A stretch of DNA of 64,000 nucleotides, from contig NZ_PENI01000003.1 of NCBI RefSeq assembly GCF_003688995.1, positions 186,001 through 250,000 of the forward strand. Reading direction: 5' to 3'. How positions within the stretch are numbered: position 1 is the stretch's first letter; each line of letters begins with the position of its first letter. The translations under genes were made by a program, and so were the position numbers. Under the pieces are notes generated by a model. That model saw only the letters and a program-made list of their open reading frames with translations, ran no database searches and was not told where the DNA came from. This DNA is from Streptomyces shenzhenensis (GTDB lineage: Bacteria; Actinomycetota; Actinomycetes; Streptomycetales; Streptomycetaceae). This document shows positions 52,559 through 60,271 of the stretch, piece after piece.

Positions 52559-52868
52559 CCGCGCGGGCGCTGTTGCGGCGGTGGTGTGCGCTGCGGGCAT
52601 TGGCGGGGTCGAGGAGGTCGCCGCCGCGGGAGAGCGGGGCGGCGTGGTGGAGGGGGAAGGCGTCGCGGTGGCGTTGTGCGGCACGGCCGGTGAAGTCGTA
52701 GCGGATGGGCTGGCCGCACCACCAGCAGGGCAGGAGCAGGGCGAGCTGGGCGGCGAGAGCGTTGAACGCAGTGACGTACTGGTTGGCGGCACGCAAGGTG
52801 GTGTCGTCATGAGATCTGTTGTGTCCGGGCATGCCGGCAGCAGGATGCCCGTGGCCATGAGTGATCAT
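52545..52868 (-). CDS. Small HNH endonuclease-like protein
   Basis: A 107-residue protein with a zinc-ribbon CWWCGQ pair and the HNH pattern LHHAAPLSRGGDLLDPANAR...AHHRRN (His, Asn, His). The second Cys pair expected after HHRR (usually RRCN) is reduced to RRNS, so zinc binding may be incomplete. Such small HNH proteins are typical of actinophages and mobile elements. ATG 52868 has GAGGA upstream. It overlaps the oxidoreductase end by 14 bp. Confidence 0.65.
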   Translation of the reverse strand: MITHGHGHPAAGMPGHNRSHDDTTLRAANQYVTAFNALAAQLALLLPCWWCGQPIRYDFTGRAAQRHRDAFPLHHAAPLSRGGDLLDPANARSAHHRRNSARAVIRS

Positions 52869-52910
52869 TTCTGTCCTCTACGCAGAACGATCAAGCAGGA
52901 GCCACGGGCT

Positions 52911-52985
52911 TGCTCAGCGATGCGACGTTGCTGCTCGGCCTCGACGGGTGTCGGTCGTTCGGGCCGAGCAGCTGGCCGACGTCAG
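52911..52985 (+). mobile_element. Possible N-terminal scrap of a transposase
   Basis: The short reading LSDATLLLGLDG then, after a one-base shift, VSVVRAEQLAD resembles the start of ISL3-like transposases, and it stops abruptly where the repeat-protein gene begins. Too short for certainty. Confidence 0.3.
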
Positions 52986-54049
52986 CCGGGGCTGGTACCT
53001 GACATCATGCCCAGGCCGAGATCTGCGGTTCCGTCGGTGCCGGTCGACCACAGGCTGCCGGTGTTGGCCTGGAACAGGACTTGATACCAACTATTGATGG
53101 GGAGGCGGATGCCACCCTGGATGTGGGGGCTGGTACCTGGCATCATGCCCAGGCCGAGGTCTGCGGTTCCGTCACGGCCGGTCACCCACAGGTTTCCGGT
53201 GTTGGCCTGGAACGCCACCTGGTAACCATTCAAGACCCTGGCGATGCTGGGGCTGGTGCCTGGCATCATGCCCAGGCCGGAGTCACGGGTTCCGTAAGTG
53301 CCGGTCGTCCACAGGGTGCCGGTGTTGGCCTGGAACGCGATCTCAGTGTTGGAGATGCTGGGGCTGGTACCTGGCGCCATCCCCAGGCCGAGGTCTGCGG
53401 TTCCGCGACTGCCGGCCGTCCACAGGCTGCCGGTGTTGGCCTGGAACGCCACCTGAAAACCGCCCTCGACGGACGTGATGTCGGGGCTGGTGCCACGCAT
53501 CATGCCCAGGCCCCAGTCTCCGGTTCCGGCACTTCCGGCCACCCACAGGGTGCCGGTGTTGGCCTGGAACGCGATCTGATAGCCGCCGCTGGCGAGGGCC
53601 GTGATGCTGGGGCTGGTGCCTGGCATCATGCCCAGGCCGAGGTCTGCGGTTCCGTAATGGCCGACCGTCCACAGGGTGCCGGTGTTGGCCTGAAATGCGA
53701 CCTGATAACCACCACCATTACCGGCGGCGATGATGCTGGGGCTGGTGCCCTTCATCATGCCCAGGCCGGTGTCGTAGGTGTTTCCGGCTCCGTCGGTCAC
53801 CCACAGGGTGCCGGTGTTGGCCTGGAACGCCTTCGGCCGACCGTCAATATTCTTCGCAGACCTGGGCTCGCTGGGAGCGGTCGGTTTGGCCATGCCTGAG
53901 GCCTTGTGCGACTTGATGTGCGTGCCTGCCGGGGCGCTCGCCGACGCCGCCAGGGCAGGGGGCGCCACGGCCGCAGCCATTGCCATCAGTAACATCAGGA
54001 CGATCGACCGCGCGGCACTGCGCAGCGCGTCAGGCGGTATCCGTCTCAT
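52982..54049 (-). CDS. Secreted protein of seven beta-propeller-like repeats
   Basis: A 355-residue protein with a Sec signal peptide (residues 1-~34, ...APPALAASA) and seven repeats of about 38-42 residues, each with FQANTG-x-LW, G(T)xDxGLGM and GTSPSI. Repeats of this type occur in actinobacterial carbohydrate-binding modules and lectin-like propellers; seven units fit a closed propeller. A sugar- or wall-binding role is inference. ATG 54049 has GGAGA seven bases upstream. The last repeat ends at GTSPG and its stop codon lies in the DNA that resembles a transposase scrap, so the C-terminus may be truncated. Confidence 0.8.
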   Translation of the reverse strand: MRRIPPDALRSAARSIVLMLLMAMAAAVAPPALAASASAPAGTHIKSHKASGMAKPTAPSEPRSAKNIDGRPKAFQANTGTLWVTDGAGNTYDTGLGMMKGTSPSIIAAGNGGGYQVAFQANTGTLWTVGHYGTADLGLGMMPGTSPSITALASGGYQIAFQANTGTLWVAGSAGTGDWGLGMMRGTSPDITSVEGGFQVAFQANTGSLWTAGSRGTADLGLGMAPGTSPSISNTEIAFQANTGTLWTTGTYGTRDSGLGMMPGTSPSIARVLNGYQVAFQANTGNLWVTGRDGTADLGLGMMPGTSPHIQGGIRLPINSWYQVLFQANTGSLWSTGTDGTADLGLGMMSGTSPG

Positions 54050-54708
54050 GATCCATCTCCTGGGGTGTCTTCACCGTCCCCCCTGCTCAAGAGCCGGCAT
54101 CCGATGACAGTGCTGCCTGCAATGGCGATCGAGAGCAGTCGATCCGATGGACGCCATTGATGCACCACCCACAAAGAGCCGCCCAGCCCCCTTTGTGTGA
54201 TGAACAGGTAATCCGAACGAATGGTGCCTGCCTGGGCTGACGCCGCAATCACGGGCAGGCGCAGCGGGCCCCGACGTGACCGGGAATTGCGGGGCAGGGC
54301 CGGTTCCTGGCGCTCGGCTACGCGGTTTGGGTGCCGGTGAGGCGGCGGCGTACTGGTGGAGTGTCTGTATTGGATCGGTGCGCAATTCCTTCGCCAGTCG
54401 GGCTCGATGCGAGTGCCTGAACGGTGACTGTGGCGACTGCGAGAGGAGCAGAGCAGCGATGCCATCGCCTCCGATGAAAACCTTTGCGCGGGTCGCCGTC
54501 CGGATGATGAGGTGGCACGGTGATCAACCACGATGAGTGGGCGGCTGTCCGACCGCTGACCCTGGCTTGGGTGGGCCGACACCTGGAGGTCGGCGAACGG
54601 ACCGTCAGAACCGAGGCGTAGGCCCGCAGCCTGCCGGTTGCCGTCTTCGCTCCATGACGGAGCCCTTGACCACCAAGCGGTGGCCGAGGGCTCCGTTGTC
54701 CGGGCTGA
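54050..54708. other. Stretch with no convincing gene
   Basis: One leftward frame (54046-54582, 178 codons) is open and its stop overlaps the ATG of the repeat protein as ATGA, which hints at coupling, but its composition (many Ser, Arg, Pro, His) and weak codon bias are not gene-like and no family is recognised. Base composition here is less GC-rich than elsewhere. Confidence 0.5.
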
Positions 54709-55065
54709 TTACGGTCCGGAGGATGGCGGTGCCGAAGGAGTCGTCGGGCCCGGAGTGGGCGTGTCGTGCTGCTCCTCCACTGCGGGACGGGTCGTCCACC
54801 ACAGCACGGCCACCAGCCCAACGACGCACGCACCACCGACGAGCATCCCGACCGCAGGGCGTCGAGGGGAGCGAGCCAGGCGCAGCCCCAGCCAGCCGAC
54901 GCACGCCACGGCGAAGACTGTGATCGTCGAGGTGAGGTCGCCGTTCCTGTAGGTGATCAGCAGGGCGTCGTAGTTGGTGGACAACGCCAAGAGCGTCGCG
55001 AAGAGCACCGTGATGACCGCGCACGCGCCTTCCAGCAGGCGCAACACGCGTCGGCTTCTGTCCAT
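54709..55065 (-). CDS. Small three-span membrane protein, hypothetical
   Basis: 118 residues with three hydrophobic segments (about residues 12-30, 46-63 and 73-92) and a Pro/Thr-rich C-terminal tail. ATG 55065 follows GGAGGGGAG, a strong Shine-Dalgarno. It is the third of three leftward small genes (55488 to 54709), which may form an operon. No family is recognised. Confidence 0.65.
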   Translation of the reverse strand: MDRSRRVLRLLEGACAVITVLFATLLALSTNYDALLITYRNGDLTSTITVFAVACVGWLGLRLARSPRRPAVGMLVGGACVVGLVAVLWWTTRPAVEEQHDTPTPGPTTPSAPPSSGP

Positions 55066-55099
55066 GCCGATCTCCCCTCCCCGGCCGAACGCAGGGCCG

Positions 55100-55282
55100 T
55101 CAGTTGGCTGGCGGCACCGACGGCTGGGCCTGGACGTTCTCCGTCACCCGTCCGTCCGCGTCCGTTTCCATGGTGCGAGTCTCCTCGGCCTTCGTGCCGT
55201 TGGCGTCCTTGACGACCTTGCCGGCAGCGCCGATCAGCAGCGCAGCGACTGCCGTGCCCATGGCTATGCGTACCTTCTTCAC
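55100..55282 (-). CDS. Small exported or membrane-anchored protein, hypothetical
   Basis: 60 residues: basic N-terminus and hydrophobic segment (VKKVRIAMGTAVAALLIGAAG) followed by a polar, acidic part (KAEETRTMETDADGRVTENV). GTG 55282 is preceded by AGGAGG, and it overlaps the upstream stop as GTGA. The product is probably secreted or anchored by its uncleaved signal. Unknown function. Confidence 0.6.
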   Translation of the reverse strand: MKKVRIAMGTAVAALLIGAAGKVVKDANGTKAEETRTMETDADGRVTENVQAQPSVPPAN

Positions 55283-55488
55283 GTGCGCCTCCTGGCTCTG
55301 GCGTGGTAACGGCTCGACGAAGTGGGACCCGGGCCAGATGGGGACGTTGCCCCGTACCACGAGCCACCGTAGTAGCCACCTCCGCAAGGCGGAGCGACTC
55401 CGAAGTCGTAGCTGAGAGTCATCCACTGGCCGTGGTCGTGGAGGTGGGCGAGGACGGTGTTCAGGTGCACCTTGTCGGCGTCCCCCAT
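55279..55488 (-). CDS. Hypothetical protein coupled to the small exported protein
   Basis: At least 69 codons (ATG 55488). The same frame is open and gene-like upstream to ~55650 (LLRLLTATWTLAARRAGKPT, AARELLLEVMGDADKVHLNT), but has no usual start codon there, so the true start is missing, non-canonical or lost by a frameshift. A Gly/Tyr/Ser-rich C-terminus follows (CGGGYYGGSWYGATS). The GTGA junction with the next gene supports that the frame is translated. The 55489-55898 gap otherwise shows nothing. Confidence 0.45.
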   Translation of the reverse strand: MGDADKVHLNTVLAHLHDHGQWMTLSYDFGVAPPCGGGYYGGSWYGATSPSGPGPTSSSRYHARARRRT

Positions 55489-55898
55489 GACCTCCAGCAG
55501 GAGCTCGCGGGCGGCCTGCCCCGGGGGCTCCGCGGGGGCAGCGGGGACGTCCCCGGCGGCGGGTGCGGGCGTCGGCTTTCCGGCCCGCCGGGCGGCGAGT
55601 GTCCAGGTGGCGGTGAGCAGCCGCAGCAGTACTGGTAGAGCGCGTGCATGGCGCTACGTCAGGTACAGCAGGAGGCGGGCGCCCAGGGCGGCGGACGAGG
55701 GCGGTGGAGCCGGTGGTGAGTGCTCCGGACGCGCGTCGCACTCGAACCTGCCGCCCACCGGCGCCTCTCTCAACTGCCGTAGTTCTTCAGCCCTTGAGGT
55801 GAGTCATAAAGGAGTCGGCAGCAGTCAGGAAGGAAGCCGACGTTCATATGATGAGCGCACTCGCCAGAACCTTTACAGAATCCAGGGGGGATTGTCAT

Positions 55899-56105
55899 AT
55901 GTCTGGTCACGCGCAGCTTGCGCAGACGGGGCTTCCGACGCTGGCCATCGGGAGTGTCGCTTACCCGCTCGGCGGCTGGATCGCAGCAGCCGCCGTCGTA
56001 CTCCTCGGAGTGGGGCTCGTCTGCCTCCGCTTCCGGTTCCGCCCCGACCTTCCCGCCGGACAGGCTGCACCCATCAGTCGCAGCAGTCGGCGCCGTAAGG
56101 AGTGA
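55899..56105 (+). CDS. 68-residue protein consisting almost only of a sortase-type sorting signal
   Basis: MSGHAQ is followed at once by LAQTG, a hydrophobic span (LAIGSVAYPLGGWIAAAAVV, LLGVGLVCL) and an Arg-rich tail (RFRFRP...SRSSRRRKE). This is the order of an LPxTG/LAxTG cell-wall anchor, the form used by Streptomyces class E sortases, but there is no signal peptide or surface domain before it. ATG 55899 has GGGGGG upstream; ATG 55848 is in frame and would give 85 residues. The stop overlaps the start of the glycosyltransferase gene (GTGA), so both are probably made together. It may be a small accessory subunit of the synthase instead. Confidence 0.6.
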   Translation: MSGHAQLAQTGLPTLAIGSVAYPLGGWIAAAAVVLLGVGLVCLRFRFRPDLPAGQAAPISRSSRRRKE

Positions 56106-57583
56106 GCGGAGAACGTAGCCGTGATCCGGTGCTGGCGGCTCACCGACACCGGTCAGCGACTGTCCTCATGAGCATCGTCGTTCTTCTGCTGGCAACCGCA
56201 TGGACTGCCCATCACGCAGTCGTAGCCTTCGAGTTCGACCCGAAGACCACCAGCCGCCTGACCATCGTCTGGATCGTCCTCTTCCTCGTCTTCATCCTGC
56301 AGACGTTCATGTACCACCTTGAGCGCCCCAGGAAAATGACACCGCGTATCGCCCGGCAACTCAACGAACTGCACGTGGCGATCATCATTCCCGCCTACAA
56401 CGAGGACCCCGGCTATCTGCAGGCCGGTCTGGAGTCGTTCCTGCGGCAGACACGCCTGCCCAGCTCCGTGCACGTCGTGGATGACGGCTCCAGGAACACG
56501 GACTATGCCGACGTCCGAGCCTGGTGGGAACCCGCCGCCCATGCGGCCGGAGTCGAGACGACCTGGCAGCGCGTCCCCAACGGCGGGAAGCGGCATGCCC
56601 AGGCCCACGCCGTCCGGGTCAGTCCCGACGCCGACATCTACATCACCTGTGACTCCGACTCGATCTTCGCGCCGAACGCGGTGGAGCAGGTACTCATCCC
56701 CTTCGCCCGGCCGCGTGTGCAGTCGGTGGCCGGGCTCATCGTGGCCGCGAACGTCCGCGCGAACTGGCTGGTGAGGATCACCGACCTGTGGTTCGTCGTC
56801 TGCCAGCTCGTGGACCGCTCCGGCCAGAGCGCGGTTGGCGCCGTCATGGTCAACTCGGGTCCGCTCGCCGCCTACCGGGCGGCCGTGGTCCGCGACAACC
56901 TCGACAGCTACCTCAACGAGACCTTCATGGGCCGCCCCGTGATGTTCTCCGACGACTCGCTGCTCACCCTGTACGCCCAGGAGCGCGGCCTGACCGTGCA
57001 GCAGCCGTCGGCGATCTGCTTCTCCGCCATGCCGGAGAGGTGGAAGCACTTCACGAAGATGTACCTGCGGTGGATGCGCGGGTCGACGATCCGCTCGATC
57101 TGGCGCGCTCGGTACCTGCCGGTGAACCGGCCCGCGTACTGGCTGCACGCCCTGCGCTGGCTCCAGATGATCCTCACCCAGATGGTCACGGTCTGGATCC
57201 TGCTCGTCGAGCCGTTCTACTTCGCCAACATGCCGCCGTCGACCATGCTCGTGATCCCCTTCCTCATCGCCTACGCGCAGGGGCTGCGGTACCTCGGCAT
57301 CATCCGCTCCGACGTGCGCGTCCGGTACCAGTTCACCACCTGGCTCATGATGCCGCTCGCGGTGGTGCTGGCCTGGACCCACCTGCGCTTCATGCGCTGG
57401 TACGGCATCTTCACCTGCGCCAGGACCGGATGGGGGACCCGGCAGAACGGCGCGGAAGTATCCCTCGGTGCTCCGGCCGCCACGGCAGCGCCGGAGCCGG
57501 TGCACGCCAAGATGCTCGACCCCTACGACGAGTCGGCCCCGCAGCTCCCGCAGTACCGGGCACCTGCGTCCCCGTCGTACTGA
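56102..57583 (+). CDS. Processive family 2 glycosyltransferase (hyaluronan/chitin/cellulose synthase-like)
   Basis: A 493-residue membrane synthase. Two N-terminal spans (about residues 20-38 and 52-70) precede a GT2 catalytic domain with IIIPAYNEDPGYL, VVDDGS, the DxD-type CDSDS, SDDSLLTLYAQERG and the acceptor/extrusion motif YLRWMRGS (Q/RxxRW region), then four or more C-terminal spans. This matches NodC/HasA-like polymer synthases that make and export a polysaccharide; the sugar is unknown. GTG 56102 overlaps the upstream 68-residue gene; later starts are possible. It is the last gene of the accessory island. Confidence 0.85.
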   Translation: MSGERSRDPVLAAHRHRSATVLMSIVVLLLATAWTAHHAVVAFEFDPKTTSRLTIVWIVLFLVFILQTFMYHLERPRKMTPRIARQLNELHVAIIIPAYNEDPGYLQAGLESFLRQTRLPSSVHVVDDGSRNTDYADVRAWWEPAAHAAGVETTWQRVPNGGKRHAQAHAVRVSPDADIYITCDSDSIFAPNAVEQVLIPFARPRVQSVAGLIVAANVRANWLVRITDLWFVVCQLVDRSGQSAVGAVMVNSGPLAAYRAAVVRDNLDSYLNETFMGRPVMFSDDSLLTLYAQERGLTVQQPSAICFSAMPERWKHFTKMYLRWMRGSTIRSIWRARYLPVNRPAYWLHALRWLQMILTQMVTVWILLVEPFYFANMPPSTMLVIPFLIAYAQGLRYLGIIRSDVRVRYQFTTWLMMPLAVVLAWTHLRFMRWYGIFTCARTGWGTRQNGAEVSLGAPAATAAPEPVHAKMLDPYDESAPQLPQYRAPASPSY

Positions 57584-57706
57584 GACCTCCGCCCCCGGAC
57601 ATGTCCCCGCGCTGGGGGTGGCAGGCGTCGCGGGAGATGACGCACCACGTTGGCGGCACACCTACGCCGGCGTGCAGCGCGACGTGCGCGGCGGTGTTCG
57701 TGCAGC

Positions 57707-58576
57707 TCAGCCGTAAGTGTAGAAGCCGGAGCCGGTCTTGCGGCCGAGGCGGCCCGCCTCGACCATGCGCTGGAGCAGCGGGGGAGCGGCGTAGAGCGGC
57801 TCCTTGTACTCCTCGTACATCGAGTCGGCGATGGAGACGATGGTGTCCAGGCCGATCAGGTCGGACAGCCTCAGCGGGCCCATCGGATGGGCGCAGCCCA
57901 GCTCCATGCCGTTGTCGATGTCCTCGCGGCCCGCGATGCCGGACTCGAACATCCGGACCGCGGACAGCAGATAGGGCACGAGCAGCGCGTTGACCACGAA
58001 ACCGGACCGGTCCTGGGCGCGGATGGCGTGCTTGCCCAGCACCTTCTCCGCGAACAGCTGCGCGCGGCTGAGCGTGCCCTCGGAGGTGGTGAGCGCCGGG
58101 ATCAGCTCGACGAGCTGCTGCACCGGGGCCGGGTTGAAGAAGTGGATGCCGACGACGTGGTCGGGGCGGCCCGTGGCGACCGCCAGCTTCACCAGCGGGA
58201 TGGAGGAGGTGTTGGAGGCCAGGATCGCGTCCGAGCGGGTCACCACCTGGTCGAGCACCTGGAAGATCTCCGTCTTCACCTGCTCGTTCTCGACGACGGC
58301 CTCGATGACCAGGTCGCGGTCCGCGAACTCGCCGAGGTCGGTGGTGAAGCCGAGACGGGCCTGCGCGGAGTCCCGTTCCGCCTCGCTGATCTTGCCGCGC
58401 TCGGCGGCCTTGGCCAGGGAGTTGAACAGCCGGGTGCGGCCGATCTCCAGGGCCTCGCCGGTGGTCTCGGCGACCTTGACGTCCAGACCGGCGCGGGCGC
58501 AGACCTCGGCGATGCCCGCCCCCATCTGACCGCAGCCGACCACCCCGACGCGTGCGATATCTGAGCTGCCCGTCAC
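57707..58576 (-). CDS. 3-hydroxybutyryl-CoA dehydrogenase
   Basis: A 289-residue FadB2/PaaH-type enzyme interconverting 3-hydroxyacyl-CoA and 3-oxoacyl-CoA with NAD. The Rossmann motif is VGVVGCGQMGAGIA (residues ~9-22), the catalytic His/Glu pair is in VGIHFFNPAPV and VELIPA, and the C-domain has DRSGFVVNALLVPYL and GCAHPMGPLRLSDLIGLD. GTG 58576 with AGGGA upstream. Single gene in fatty acid or butyrate metabolism. Confidence 0.94.
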   Translation of the reverse strand: MTGSSDIARVGVVGCGQMGAGIAEVCARAGLDVKVAETTGEALEIGRTRLFNSLAKAAERGKISEAERDSAQARLGFTTDLGEFADRDLVIEAVVENEQVKTEIFQVLDQVVTRSDAILASNTSSIPLVKLAVATGRPDHVVGIHFFNPAPVQQLVELIPALTTSEGTLSRAQLFAEKVLGKHAIRAQDRSGFVVNALLVPYLLSAVRMFESGIAGREDIDNGMELGCAHPMGPLRLSDLIGLDTIVSIADSMYEEYKEPLYAAPPLLQRMVEAGRLGRKTGSGFYTYG

Positions 58577-58744
58577 ATCGTCCCTTTCGCTGATCCACGG
58601 CCGGCGCAGGGCCTTTGGGTCGGGCGCCTGCTCCGATCGTGCACGTTACTCCCAAGTATCGAAGATCGATCGTGCGGGTCGGGGCATCCTGGGGCCCCGG
58701 ACGATCCACGACGGTACGGATCCGCAGTGTATGGGGGTGCGCAG

Positions 58745-60055
58745 ATGAGGCCAGTCTCACGCCGGGTGTTCGCGGCGGCGGCGCTGTCGACGCTGGTGAC
58801 GGCACCCGGCGCGGCGGCGGCACCCGGCGGCGCGCCGGCCGCGGGCGTCGCGCCGACGCCGGGCGGTGCGGCGGCGCCGGGCGGTGCGGCGGCGCCGGGC
58901 AGTGCGGCGGCACCGCGGAGGCGGGACTCCGCCGAGCTGCGGGGTGTGTGGCTGGCGACGGTCGACAACCGCGACTGGCCCACGAAGCCGGGCCTGACCG
59001 CCGCCGCACAGCGCGCCGAGCTGATCGCCCACCTCGACCGGGCCGTCCGCGACCGCCTCAACACGGTGATCCTCCAGGTGCGGCCGACCGCGGACGCGCT
59101 GTGGCCCTCGCCCCACGAGCCGTGGTCCGAGTACCTCACCGGCACCCAGGGCAGGTCCCCGGGCTGGGACCCGCTGGGCACCGCCGTGGCCGAGGCGCAC
59201 GCCCGCGGTCTTCAGTTGCACGCCTGGTTCAACCCGTACCGGATCGCGCTGCACGCCGACCCCGCCCGGCTGGTCGCCTCCCACCCGGCCCGCAGGCACC
59301 CGGACTGGGTGGTGCGCCACGGCGGCCGGCTCTACTACAACCCGGGCCTGCCGCAGGTCCGCGCCTTCGTGCAGGACGCGATGCTGGACGCGGTGGCCAG
59401 GTACCCGGTGGACGCCGTCCACTTCGACGACTACTTCTACCCGTACCCGGTCGCCGGGCAGAGCTTCGACGACGACGCCGCGTACGACGCGTACGGCGGC
59501 GGCTTCGTGAACCGGGCGGCCTGGCGCCGCGACAACATCGACAAGCTGGTGCGCGAGACGGCCGCGCGGATCCGGCAGCTCCGGCCCGGCACCCAGTTCG
59601 GGATCAGCCCGTTCGGGGTGTGGCGCAACGCGTCCAGCGACAGCCGCGGCTCGGACACCCGGGCGGGCGTGCAGACGTACGACGACCTGCACGCGGACAC
59701 CCGCAAGTGGGTCCGGGAGGGCTGGCTCGACTACATCGTCCCGCAGGTGTACTGGAACATCGGCTTCGCCGCCGCCGACTACGCCAGACTCGTGCCCTGG
59801 TGGGCCGAGGTGGCCAAGGGCACGAGGACACGCCTCTACATCGGCGAGGCGCTGTACAAGACGGGTGCTGCGGGGCAGCCCGCCGAGTGGCAGGACCCGG
59901 CCGAGCTGTCCCGGCACCTCACCCTCGCCGCCGGCCACGCGCAGGTGCGCGGGCACGTCTTCTTCGCCGCCCGGGACCTGGCGCGGGATCCGGTCGGGGC
60001 GATGGCACGGGTCGTCGCCGACCACTACCGGCAGCCGGCGCAGCCCCCGCGCTGA
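58745..60055 (+). CDS. Tat-exported glycoside-hydrolase-like protein (GHL10/DUF187 family)
   Basis: A 436-residue secreted protein. The signal has a twin-arginine motif (SRRVFAAAALS) and cleaves near AAAAP; a low-complexity linker of PGGAAA-type units follows. The catalytic-like barrel is DUF187/GHL10: LRGVWLATVDNRDWP, LQVRPTADALWPS, HAWFNPYR, VDAVHFDDYFYPYP, GISPFGVWRN, IVPQVYWN. Related proteins act on bacterial surface polysaccharides. ATG 58745 follows GGGG; an ATG at 58727 is in frame but would place the arginines less well. tatA and tatC are in the same window. Confidence 0.9.
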   Translation: MRPVSRRVFAAAALSTLVTAPGAAAAPGGAPAAGVAPTPGGAAAPGGAAAPGSAAAPRRRDSAELRGVWLATVDNRDWPTKPGLTAAAQRAELIAHLDRAVRDRLNTVILQVRPTADALWPSPHEPWSEYLTGTQGRSPGWDPLGTAVAEAHARGLQLHAWFNPYRIALHADPARLVASHPARRHPDWVVRHGGRLYYNPGLPQVRAFVQDAMLDAVARYPVDAVHFDDYFYPYPVAGQSFDDDAAYDAYGGGFVNRAAWRRDNIDKLVRETAARIRQLRPGTQFGISPFGVWRNASSDSRGSDTRAGVQTYDDLHADTRKWVREGWLDYIVPQVYWNIGFAAADYARLVPWWAEVAKGTRTRLYIGEALYKTGAAGQPAEWQDPAELSRHLTLAAGHAQVRGHVFFAARDLARDPVGAMARVVADHYRQPAQPPR

Positions 60056-60259
60056 CTACTGGGCCTGGGGTTCCTGGCTCCGGTGACGGATTTCGCAGTC
60101 GGGGCCGGGAGCCATCACGGCCTCGTGTCCGTCCGGGAAGCGCACACGGTAGGGCGGGTTGCCCTCGGTGCCCATCACTTCGACGACCTCCGAGACCTGG
60201 TCGTGCTGGCCGACCACCCTGCCGTGCTGGACAAGCTGGTCGCCCACGGTTGCACGCAT
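60056..60259 (-). CDS. DUF1918 protein
   Basis: 67 residues of the DUF1918 family (MRATVGDQLVQHGRVVGQ, then EVVEVMGTEGNPPYRVRFPDG). It has an SH3-like size and pattern; function unknown, common in actinobacteria. Its stop lies one base from the stop of the convergent glycosidase-like gene. Confidence 0.88.
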   Translation of the reverse strand: MRATVGDQLVQHGRVVGQHDQVSEVVEVMGTEGNPPYRVRFPDGHEAVMAPGPDCEIRHRSQEPQAQ

Positions 60260-60271
60260 CTGCGGGCCTCC

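Noticed and set aside
53100..53840. Regular ~120-bp DNA repeats resembling a CRISPR-like or minisatellite array
   Set aside because: The period corresponds to the ~40-residue repeats of the secreted protein on the minus strand; units are too long and spacers are coding.
54046..54582. 178-codon leftward frame overlapping the repeat protein start by ATGA
   Set aside because: Overlap is suggestive, but composition and codon use are not gene-like; described as an unassigned stretch instead.
54519..54620. 34-codon frame starting GTG with DNA-binding-like look
   Set aside because: Too short, no Shine-Dalgarno, and no support from composition or context.
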